Part shown: in pieces, positions 55,829 to 64,000 of the stretch
Layout: the number at the start of each line of letters is the position of its first letter
Position numbering within the stretch: position 1 is the stretch's first letter
Source of the DNA: Limanda limanda
Taxonomy: Eukaryota > Chordata > Actinopteri > Pleuronectiformes > Pleuronectidae
Reading direction: 5' to 3'
NCBI RefSeq assembly: GCF_963576545.1
Contig: NC_083645.1
Location: forward strand, 124,001-188,000
Length of the DNA: 64,000 bases
Notes under the pieces: generated by a model
Databases searched by the model: none
What the model was told of the DNA's origin: nothing
Seen by the model: only the letters and a program-made list of their open reading frames with translations
Position numbers and translations under genes: made by a program

Positions 55829-56243
55829 GTTACGGTTTAGATGAAGAGATGGACCCAAATGCAGAGATTATAAAATAAAAAGGTATTTTAATTAAAGAAG
55901 CTCTTTTAACTAACAAAACATTAACACGTAACAAACAAAACAAAAGGAAGCTTACACAAGGCTCAGGAACACAGGAAGGGAAAAACAGCACCAACAAACA
56001 CCGCAGGAAACACAGACAATCCGACAGAGGACAAAGGGAAGACAGAGGCTTAAATACACAGGGAAGGCAGGGGCAATTGAACACAGGTGAAACACATGAG
56101 GGCAGGGCTGACAATCACAGACAGGAAGTGAAGACGGAAACAACACACAAGGAACAGAGACTACAAAATAAAACAGAAACAGTGTGCAAACATGAAACCA
56201 ACTAGAACACACACAACAGAGATATACTAAAACAGAAAACACT
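55829..56243 (-). repeat. 5' LTR of the non-autonomous LTR element
   Basis: Direct repeat of 52808-53212. On the minus strand it contains GTGTATTTAAGCC, a likely TATA-like box, inside the block missing from the other LTR. Confidence 0.8.
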
Positions 56244-56247
56244 TTTG

Positions 56248-57235
56248 GTCTGACAATACCACCTAACTTGCCAGACTGCTACATGCATAACAGTTTTATC
56301 AAGGGCTTTCGTACTCAATATGCTAAACCATCAGCCTGGATAAAAATAAACGGGTATCTCTTAGATACCATTATATTGGAGCACGATTCAAGACAGGGGT
56401 TCCCAATTTCCCCATTACTTTTTGCACTTTATAAAGAACCTCTCGCACAGTGGCTAAGACAGACGGAAAGTATTAAAGGCATCTGCATACATGGAGAAGA
56501 CTACAAGGTAGCATTGTACGCCGACAATTCCCTCAATACATTTTTCCGAACTGAATAAAATGATTTCAAAATTTATCTGGCAAGGGACAAACCCCTGGGT
56601 TCAAGCCAAATGAAATTGACTATAGATTTAAATTTTGGATTCGAAAAGATATAACGACATTCGATTCCCTTACAGAAAAGGGGCAATTAAAGGACTTTGA
56701 AAACCTGAGGAAAAAAATATTGTCTTGAAAAATCAGATTTTTGTAGCTACCTCCAGATACGCAGTTATTTTGAGCATAACATTAGAAACAGAACACACCT
56801 TGCTGACCCTATATTGAGAATTTTTCTTGGTGTCCACCAAAATGATTCAAATAAAGGAGTTATGTCTAGATTCTACAAAGGCCTCATGACAAAAAAATCC
56901 CAAACTGCTGAATATGTTAGAGAAAAATGGGAAAGAGAAGGTGGCCTCTCAATATCAAATGAGGACTGGTTGAATGTATGTAAATTCCAGTGGGAATGCA
57001 CCAGCTCTAACATGTGGCGGGAATTTTGGTGGAAGTGTGTTATCCGTTTCTTTATTACACTGAAGCAGAAAGCACGTTTTGCTGGAGGGGAGCCCACATG
57101 TTGGAGACACTGTGGGTCTCGGTAAGCAAATCAATGGCATATACTCCGGGATTGTCCAGTGATAAAACCTTTATGGGCAGAGTTTCATAAAGCATTAAAA
57201 AAGCATTCTTACTACTGACCTGCCCCTGCAATTTA
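56248..57235 (+). pseudogene. L1-like ORF2, RT palm and C-terminal region
   Basis: 'IKINGYLLDTIILEHDSRQG', 'FPISPLLFALYKEPLAQWLR' and 'VALYADN' (the second Asp of YADD is Asn). From 56814, 'SRFYKGLMTKKSQTAEYVRE' and 'ARFAGGEPTCWRHCGS' are the C-terminal helices and Cys/His region of Tx1-L1 ORF2. Stops in between. Confidence 0.85.
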
Positions 57236-57296
57236 CAACATTATTTTTAGTAGAGGTTGATTTCCAAACAAGGCGCCCAGATAAATATATGATGGC

Positions 57297-57563
57297 CGTG
57301 GGCGGCTGTGGCTGAGGGGTAGAGTGGTCGTCCTCCAACCTGGAAGTCGCCGGTTCGATCCCCAGTCTGACCCATCTGCAGTGAATTGTCCTTGGGCAAG
57401 ATGCTGAACCCTGAATGGCCCCCCATAGAATAACAAAGTGCTGCGAATAGATGCACTGTATGAATGTGTGTGTGAATGGGTGAATGTAAAACTGTACTGT
57501 AAAGCGCTTTGAGTGGTCATCAAGACTAATAAAGCGCTATATAAATACAGAACCATTTACCAT
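57297..57563 (+). mobile_element. tRNA-derived SINE, near complete
   Basis: A-box-like GTGGCTGAGGGGTAGAGTGG and B-box GGTTCGATCCC mark a polymerase III promoter from a tRNA. The body has TTGTCCTTGGGCAAGATGCT. The LINE-like 3' tail has AAAGCGCTTTGAGTGGTCAT and AAAGCGCTATATAAATACA. Confidence 0.9.
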
Positions 57564-57679
57564 TACTCATAACCGCTTGTAAAAAAGTGCTAACAAAATT
57601 CCCCTTGGGCTGATGTATGTTTTTGAAAACAACTGTCAAAAAATAAAAAATATAAAAAAATATATATATAGGCTCCAAA

Positions 57680-57885
57680 GCGCCATCTCACCGCCAGTTT
57701 TAGGCTGTGCTGGATAAGCAATATGGTGATGTGCTGTACCACCAGGAGGTGAGATGGCTGAGCCGAGGAGAAGGTCTCCTCTTTTTTGAGTTGCGGGACG
57801 AGATCAGGACGGTTCAAGAAAGAAAGGAAGTTCGGATAACGTTCCTTACTGAACTGTGAGCAGACTTTCAGTGTGATGCATCTAA
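57680..57885 (+). pseudogene. hAT transposase fragment (GTF2IRD2/ZBED5-like core)
   Basis: 'SHRQF' then 'KQYGDVLYHQEVRWLSRGE', 'FFELRDEIR' match a conserved core stretch (D-V-Y-H-x-x-V-R-W-L-S-R-G) of this hAT group. A following degraded part reaches about 58000. It may be the same element as, or a relative of, the relic at 33742 and 49707. Confidence 0.75.
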
Positions 57886-58687
57886 ACAAGTGTAAGCTGA
57901 GAAACTCACTGTCTGACTCTCACCTCCATGACAACTTCTCTCTGTCAGTGATTCAGCTGGATCCTTATATTGAAAGACTTTTGAAAAACAAACCCAAGCT
58001 TCATGTTTCCCACTGTTATTGTAAGTGATTACAAGTGATGACTGTACAAGGCTGTGAATAATGTAATGCAGAAGGTCTGTAATATGGGGGGAATTTTGAT
58101 GATTTGCACCTTCAATGTGGCTCAATTTAAAGTTAATATCCAATATTACCCAACATTGAATGGTGTCACTGTGACATTTAACTTTGTTTTTTTCAAGCTG
58201 AAGCCACTCTTGATAGAACTGGACAACACAGTTGTTTTCAACCTAATTTCCTAGCATCTTAAGTTGTATGCATTTTGTCAGAAATGTGATTTTCCCTTTA
58301 AATATGTTAATGTTCCCAAAAAGAAGCATAAAGGAGCTTTATATTTATGAATGTTATTTTTGTAGACAATCATAAAATTACTGTTAAGCATACTAAATAG
58401 TAGAATTTTTGTTATGTGGGAGTTTTATTTTAGATCAAAAATGTTTTTTCATTACCAACAAAAAACTTCACAACATGTTCACCACATCTAAAATTCAAGA
58501 AAAATCATTTGTCCAAAATGAAACCTGAGGAGAAAGTTTCAGTTTATACAGAGTGAACATTTCACCATCACTTAATCATAGGAAATAACAACAAAATACA
58601 TTTTGGTGAAAAGGAAAAAATAAACAAACATGACGGAAATTATACTTAAAACAAATTATGATAACTATTTATATTTACCATAAATAT

Positions 58688-58790
58688 TTATATCTATTTA
58701 TATAGCGCTTTTCTTGTCTTGATGACCACTCAAAGTGCTTCACAGTACAGTTTTTACATTCAAACACACATTCATTCAGTGCATCTTCCT
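58688..58790 (-). mobile_element. SINE 3' end fragment
   Basis: Inverse of the 3' tail of the SINE at 57297 (TTATATAGCGCTTTTCTTGT, TGATGACCACTCAAAGTGCT). Confidence 0.85.
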
Positions 58791-58799
58791 TTCCTGGCA

Positions 58800-60170
58800 T
58801 GGTGTGCTTGACCTTTTCATGTATTTGAGTGGAATTTGTACGTTCCGCAATTTGGAGATTGAATACCTTATATTTGTAAATACTTCTGATGATGATATTG
58901 AGAACAAGGAGACATCATCGATAGAGACATTGATTCTTGATTGTGTCAGAAGAATTGTGTCAACCAACTCTCCCTAGTTCACCTGGAGTTGTTCTGTGAG
59001 CCACCTCCACCCAGAGGTTTCCTTTTTATTTTTATATTTATGTGGAGCTGCCTATGCGCAACTGTGTATATGGCATGTCTCTGTGCGTCATTGTACAAAC
59101 AAAAACAGTTTATATTAAGATCAAATATATGTTCAGTTTTGTTGGCATATACCACTTCTGTTCAAAAGTTACATCTCCAGGACATAATGGAAACTATTTA
59201 GATCAACCTTGGTAAAGATCAAAAGAATAAGTAATGTCAATAGATATGCAGGCAATAGATACAAGTTAGAATTTGACACACAACCAGTCATTGAAGACCT
59301 TACATTTCATATACTGTGTAAGGTTTTTACCACAACTAGTATACATGGATATATTACTCCACATTTAGATTACAATACAGGCTCTATCAAAGGCATATGC
59401 CCTTTGACTGTATGATATATTGTGCAATATTTAAAACAGATTTTGCCATCCGGTTTTGGGTTAGATTTTTCACATGTATTGATGGATACAGTATAATTTG
59501 AAAAAGGGCCAGAATCAAGTGATTTGAAATTCGTACATGAAGAGCGAGGAAGCTCGCCTGAAAGCTCCAGAAAAGACAGCAGTGGTTTTCACCTGGAGCG
59601 GGTTGATGTAAATAAACAGGCTTCTAATATGTTTAATATGGCAGCTTTATTCACGGCTAGAGGCTGTTGAATGAGTGTTGAGCAAAGGAAAACTTTTGAG
59701 CAAAATCAAAGGCCTGTCTTGATAAATATATCATAACTTTTAGGTGTGGACTACAATATTTTCACCTAAAAACATTTTAAAACTACAATTTGTGACACAA
59801 TAGTTTGGCCCAACAAGCCACAAGAAATAAAGATAAGCTGAGAACGAGTTTTATATGGTCCTTATGTGTTTTTATATGTTCATGTAAAAAAAGTGTTCTC
59901 TTGAGTTTAAACTAAGGGTACGGTATTATTCGTTGCCAGTGTCATTGTTAGGAAGCAGCACCTGTAAATCGCCAGTAGGTCTCAGTGTTGCTCCATGAGC
60001 AGTGTATGTGTAGGTAGCATCAGAATTGTTCATGTTCAAGATGAAAGCAGACAATACTGTGTAGGTATTTCCAAAATAAAGTTGAGTTTTTGCATTTTGC
60101 AGGTAAGCTGTACTATGTACACAATATGGAGGCATTTTAATTTGTTCAGTTGTTTTTTTATGTTAGAAGA
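58800..60170. other. Intergenic sequence, nothing recognised
   Basis: AT-rich. No coding similarity or repeat boundary that I can support. Confidence 0.4.
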
Positions 60171-60234
60171 AGGAGTCACCAGTTACTTCAACTATATACG
60201 ATTAAGTTTATAGTTGAAGTAACTGGTGACTCCT
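60171..60234. repeat. Perfect 26-bp inverted repeat (hairpin)
   Basis: Arms 60171-60196 (AGGAGTCACCAGTTACTTCA...) and 60209-60234 are exact reverse complements, with a 12-base loop TACGATTAAGTT. Pairing ends sharply at the next base outside the arms. Confidence 0.95.
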
Positions 60235-61196
60235 CTTAAAGTGTTTTGCTGACTCAAACATTCAGTAAAGTGGTGTGTAGATAATGAGTGAATTTTAATT
60301 TTGCAGTGAACTATCCCTTTTTTAAACAGCGTAGACAGACACTTAATAAAAAGAAGCTAAAATATGAGTTTAAATAAATAATAATATAACATGCCATTAC
60401 TGACTTAAATGATCATAGTTCTGGTTGTTTCCCTTCCCTTCACAGTGCACCCGTCATCCACAAAAGAGGCCATGCGACAAAAATGGAAGGATATACAGAG
60501 ATTTTTCAAGATGAAAAGTAATTTATCATTTAATACATTTATTATTAAAAAAACTAGCTCAGTCGTTCACTGGCTTGGAAAAGAATAATACAATAAATAA
60601 TAATCAGAATAGAGGGAGAGGTGAGAGGCATCACATCTGCCAGACATTGTCAAGTAGAGGCCTGTTAAATAATACAATTTGATTGATTGATTGATTGATT
60701 GATTAAATGTGTAAATACTGATAAATGTAACAACAAATATAACATTTAGAAGAAGCAGACCCTCATATTCAGGTGACAATGACATCCAATATTTGGTGTG
60801 ATTTATTCTGGTGTCTTTAATAATTTTGTATGGAGTGCTGTTGAGACTGACCATTCAAAAAAGGACAGCAAAATAAGGCAAAAATAATTATAGGTCCTTG
60901 GTGGTACGGCGGGAGAACAAGTCACACCTTCCCTGGAACAACAACACCGTCGCTTATTTGCTGAAAGTGAGTAGCAAGACGCCATTTCTTTCATGTACCA
61001 TGCTCAAGGAAATAACTGGAAAATAAACTCTGAGCACCGTCGAGGATAACAAAGTGGTCTTGTTAGGGTGAATATAGTGCACAAAGTGTGATATGTGCAT
61101 ATTATATATTCAAAGCTGTGAAGGGTCTGTATATATGTATAGTTAAAGTATTTTATTACAAATGTATAAATGCTATTTTATATTTGGCTAAGGTAA
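60235..61196. other. Intergenic sequence with a (TTGA)n run
   Basis: TTTGATTGATTGATTGATTGA at about 60678-60705 may be a worn LINE tail like 47508-47532. Nothing else recognised. Confidence 0.45.
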
Positions 61197-61415
61197 AGGG
61201 TTTTATATTTATAGAACGATTTGCTAGTCTTGATGACCACTCAAAGCTCTTTACAGTACAGTTTTAAATTCACCCATTCGCATATAGATTCATACAGTGC
61301 ATCTATTAGCAGCACTTTTTTGTTCAGCATCTTGCCCAAGGACACTACGGCATAGAAATGGGGAAGACTGGGGATCAAACTGCCGACCTTCAGGTTGGAG
61401 GACGACTGGGGATGT
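61197..61415 (-). mobile_element. tRNA-derived SINE, 5' end truncated or diverged
   Basis: Inverse of the family at 57297: tail at 61197-61260 (TGATGACCACTCAAAGCTCT), body CAGCATCTTGCCCAAGGACA, and a decayed B-box-like GGGATCAAACTGCC. Confidence 0.85.
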
Positions 61416-61874
61416 GGACAGCCTGCATATCTTCAAAGAGATTGCAGAGAGTGCCATTAGAAGCAATCACAGTTTGTATATTCACAACCGAAAGTGTATC
61501 AGCCACAGCAACAACAACCTTCAAGCAGGCCTGTCAACCCATGGCAGGGACCCAGTGGAGACTAGAGGTGCCTTGAGGATTCAAAGTGAGGTACAAGCCC
61601 TGTTGTAAAACCAATGCTACAGATTCATCTGACAGAGAAGCCCATCAAGGCGATGGCACTTCAGAAGCCGCCAACCTCCACTTTCAGGACAATTGGTCAA
61701 GACTGCTGTATTCTCAGGGATTAAGCAACTGATACCGACCTCTGAACCCATACCTCTCTGATTTAGGTACAAGACCGTTACATTACCAGTGCTTGTATCA
61801 GACCATACACCCATGAATATATTTGTCTGAGATGCACTCCACAGGGCCTGGTAGTAGAAACTCAAGGCCGGCGC
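61416..61874. other. Unrecognised stretch
   Basis: More G/C-balanced than its surroundings. An open frame of 101 codons (61617-61922, minus) has no motif that I recognise. Confidence 0.3.
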
Positions 61875-62291
61875 ATGCTTCTGCAACTGCGGCTTTTCAC
61901 GCAGTTGTGTCGACGTACTCATTTTAATTTATGGTTCTCCAAGGGTTGCGCGTGTTGCAAAGAAATTCACCGCCAGAACACTAGGTGGAGTAATGTTTTT
62001 TGTCAAAAACTACCTTAGAGACGGCTTCTTTGTGTGTGGCAGTCGTCGTTGACTGTTTATTTACATCGCCACTGCTGCTTCTCATAGCCTTTTTCTGGCA
62101 GACAAATTTGTCCCATACCTTCTGTTATACAAGTGGTCATACTTTCGGATCTCTTCTGCCAAACGCTCTTCTATTTGGTCCATATTCGTTCTTCTAAATC
62201 TTCCGTGGTTTCTGCCGGTATCATTGGGCATGAAACCGGAAATGTGACTCCAGAAAGGATGTAGTTAGCAGACCAATCTCAACTCCTTCTC
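61875..62291 (+). mobile_element. Decayed copy of the Harbinger-like MITE
   Basis: Follows 43470-43805 closely: GTTGCGCGTGTTGC, CGCCAGA.CACTAGG.GGAGTAATG, ACATCGCCAC.GC.GCTTCTC, CATA.TTTCGGATCT.TTCTGCCAA, TCCATATTCGTTC. The ends are degraded. Confidence 0.85.
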
Positions 62292-62369
62292 TGCAATGAC
62301 TGTGATCAAAACAAAGCAAAGAAACAGACTGTGCCTGGAGAAGAGCTTGATCACAGGTTAGGGGGTACT

Positions 62370-62426
62370 CCGCTGAATTTTTTTTTCAAAGGGGGTACAT
62401 CGCTGAAAAAAGGTTGAGAACCACTG
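62370..62426. mobile_element. hAT-Charlie-like terminus
   Basis: AGGTTGAGAACCACTG (62411-62426) is the inverse of CAGTGGTTCTCAACCT, the terminal repeat of Charlie-group hAT elements, preceded by the usual GGGGGTAC..CGCTGAA phrase. Confidence 0.65.
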
Positions 62427-62784
62427 GTCTATTGGATTGGCCAAATTTCACAAGACTGTCAGACAGAAGCATGGAAATGGAATATATTCATTTAAGCCAA
62501 TATACCACAAGCAAAACTCCCCATCAACCCACCTCACTGCGCACTGCAATTCTTAAAAATATAAAATCCAGATGAAGATAAGCCTGAAGAATGGCTAAAG
62601 TCACAGCATAATGTAGTACAGTAGAACCCCTCTCCAAAAAGTAATATTAAGAAAACAAGATGCAGCCATGTCAGTTGAAGACAGCAGAAAGAGTTTAGGG
62701 TAGTCATCCACACATTACATTGAATGTAAGTGAGGGATATGAAGCAAAATTTGGATTAGCACAGACCATAACTTTATTAGAATC
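62427..62784. other. Unrecognised stretch
   Basis: May be the decayed upstream part of the retroviral pol relic. No motif seen. Confidence 0.3.
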
Positions 62785-63145
62785 ATGATCACTGCTCAAG
62801 GTAAGGGACAGTCTCAGGTGGTAGGATCACCACAAGTTTTGCAATATCTTAACATGAGTCCTGAAGATTTTTCCCAGGAACTCTGTTCCCCTCTAAATTG
62901 TAGTCACAACAGGATACTGATACAGCTGGTAGACTTCAGACTAAAACCAGGAGGAAAAACACGCTGGAAACCACAATGTCATCTAAAACCTGTAACTGAA
63001 GCAGGCATTGAACAAACCAAACAGCTGGTGTCTTGATAAAGGAGACTGACCCTACAAGTTATACTCCCATTCTACCAGAGCTCGAATCAGTTAAAAGTCA
63101 GTATAGGTTGGTACATGATTTGAGAAGCGGTTAATGAAGTAGTTT
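62785..63145 (+). pseudogene. Retroviral pol relic (start of reverse transcriptase)
   Basis: Broken reading frames with a lysine-proline '..HLKPVTEAGIEQ' stretch and, at about 63105-63125, 'RLVHDLR', the opening block of retroviral RT. A TGA at 63034-63036 and a one-base shift near 63127 break it. Too short to classify beyond a retrovirus-like element. Confidence 0.5.
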
Positions 63146-63179
63146 AAGATTAACAAGCAGTTATAATTAAAAGTTTTTA

Positions 63180-64000
63180 TTCACTTAAAAATATATACAA
63201 ACTGAAAAAGCACAAACAGACAGAATTATTACTTTGAATAACAAAATACCCAAAGACCTGTGAGAAAAACACCCATTTAGAACAATCAGGATAAAAATTT
63301 AGCAGTTTCAGTAGTACAACCAGGTCATCACACTGTGTCCCAGCAATGCTTTGAGTGAGAAAGCGTTCCCATGTCCTTTTAAAGTTCTCACCTTCATTAT
63401 TAATTCTAGCTATCATGTGTTGATATGATACTATTTCCATATATTCCCTCTATTTCTTAATATCTAGAGAGGCTGTACTTTTCCATAATCTGAGGATCAC
63501 TTGGGCAGTCGTGAGAGCCCCGACCTTTATCACTGCGAAGTCAAATTTCGATATATTGGGCAGTTGTTTGCTCCTCTAGGCAAAGTCTTGGTATACAGGT
63601 AGAGTTGAAATCCTATACACTTCCCTATGTAAGTCGTCCTGCCTCAGATTTAAAAAAATATATTCTTTGTAGAACATAACTGCCCTATCTGCTATACAAG
63701 GTAATTACAAAAGTTCCATCACTGGATTTTTGCCCTGACTAAATTGGCCTCTAGTGATACAGGCTCTGATTTGTAAGTACCCCAAAAAATGAGCCTTACT
63801 TTCCGAATTAGTTCAGAAAAATACATAAACACTGCATCTAAATACCGATCACTTACCCTGTATATCCCATTTATAAGCCAGTGATTCCAGTAAACATATT
63901 TTTTCCCAATTTGTATGGCCGGATTGTGCCACAGAGAGGCATATGATCGTCTTAAACTGCCCATATTGTTCCTGAACAGTAAGTTCTGGTACCGACTGGG
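63180..64000 (-). pseudogene. Tx1/L1-like ORF2 C-terminal end, running off the right edge
   Basis: Minus-strand reading from 63964 gives 'SLRRSYASLWHNPAIQIGKK', 'VYWNHWLINGIYRVSDRYLD' and 'FMYFSELIRKVRL'. From 63440, 'MEIVSYQHMIARINNEGENF' and 'FKRTWERFL' are the closing blocks of ORF2 in this LINE group. Frame changes occur in between (63465-63720). The 5' part lies beyond position 64000. Confidence 0.85.

Larger units (their letters stand above)
52808..56243 (-). mobile_element. Non-autonomous LTR retrotransposon with proline-repeat body
   Basis: Two ~410-base direct repeats at 52808-53212 and 55829-56243 are nearly identical and begin TGTTA(T/C)GGTTTAG on the plus strand. Read on the minus strand they look like fish Gypsy LTRs (GC-box-like CCTGTCTGTGATTG, GTGTATTTAAGCC TATA-like box, ATTAAAATACC near the end). 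Only a gag-like proline-rich region lies between them. No protease, RT or integrase, so it depends on another element. Inserted in the L1. Confidence 0.8.
50100..57235 (+). mobile_element. Tx1/L1-like LINE, split by an LTR element
   Basis: ORF1-like RRM region at about 50165-51050, ORF2 endonuclease from 51497, then the insertion at about 52808-56243, then RT and C-terminal pieces at 56248-57235. The first part of the RT domain (through the first catalytic Asp) is missing at the junction. Many stops. Confidence 0.85.

Noticed and set aside
57297..57370. A functional tRNA gene
   Set aside because: The A- and B-boxes belong to a SINE head; the sequence continues into SINE body and LINE-like tail and does not form a tRNA acceptor stem.
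60171..60234. A microRNA precursor
   Set aside because: Perfect pairing along 26 bases and the sharp ends are not typical of animal pre-microRNA; kept only as a hairpin of unknown origin.
61617..61922. 101-codon minus-strand frame as a host exon
   Set aside because: No recognisable domain, no convincing splice sites, and its upstream end runs into a MITE copy.

Overview
This is vertebrate nuclear DNA, almost certainly from a teleost fish. It holds one recognisable host gene, broken into small exons with GT/AG borders, in a sea of transposable elements of the fish type (Tc1, hAT, L2, Tx1-type L1, Gypsy, tRNA-derived SINEs, Harbinger-like MITEs). There is no bacterial-style operon structure, no CRISPR array and no rRNA gene.

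The host gene is csnk1a1 (casein kinase 1 alpha) on the minus strand. Its start codon is at 32227. Exons follow at 32227-32105, 31868-31762, 24188-24062, 19919-19821, 1055-916 and 635-557; the C-terminal exons lie beyond the left edge. All exon phases join cleanly and encode residues 1-225 of the short isoform, covering the ATP-binding lysine, the HRD loop and the DFG loop. An 84-base exon at 5631-5548 encodes the 28-residue, lysine/arginine-rich 'L' insert of the long CK1-alpha isoforms and lies in the 18.8 kb intron 4. A promoter and 5' UTR probably occupy about 32228-32830.

The introns (1-32 kb) carry many old repeats: a hAT transposase relic (11.9-13.5 kb), a hAT derivative with a perfect 8-bp target duplication (18.74-19.56 kb), a complete but dead Tc1 element (20.35-21.93 kb), LINE and SINE remnants, and a second dead Tc1 (25.4-28.7 kb) that received two separate hAT insertions.

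From 33.7 to 50 kb there is a stack of nested insertions. A hAT transposase relic was split by a Gypsy-like LTR element (33968-49706, flanked by CTAG). That element was invaded by a jockey/CR1-like LINE (about 35.32-40.71 kb) and an L2 LINE (about 41.14-47.53 kb). The first LINE was invaded by an endogenous retrovirus and a solo LTR. The L2 was invaded by a Tc1/mariner element with an uninterrupted 337-residue DD37E transposase (41722-43305) and by a Harbinger-like MITE (43427-43968).

From 50.1 to 57.2 kb a Tx1-like L1 is interrupted by a non-autonomous LTR element on the minus strand (about 52.81-56.24 kb). The body of that element is a proline-rich 90/102-bp tandem repeat. It was itself split by an unrecognised element with GGTGTAA ends and TATACCCC sub-terminal repeats (54221-55251), which contains a further MITE. 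The last 7 kb hold SINEs, a hAT relic, a perfect 26-bp hairpin, a second Harbinger-like copy, a retroviral pol relic and an L1 3' end running off the right edge.

I see no previously undescribed cellular system. The best leads are the intact DD37E transposon with its doubled terminal repeats, the unclassified TATACCCC element, the CpG-rich core of a non-autonomous hAT, and the hairpin at 60171-60234.
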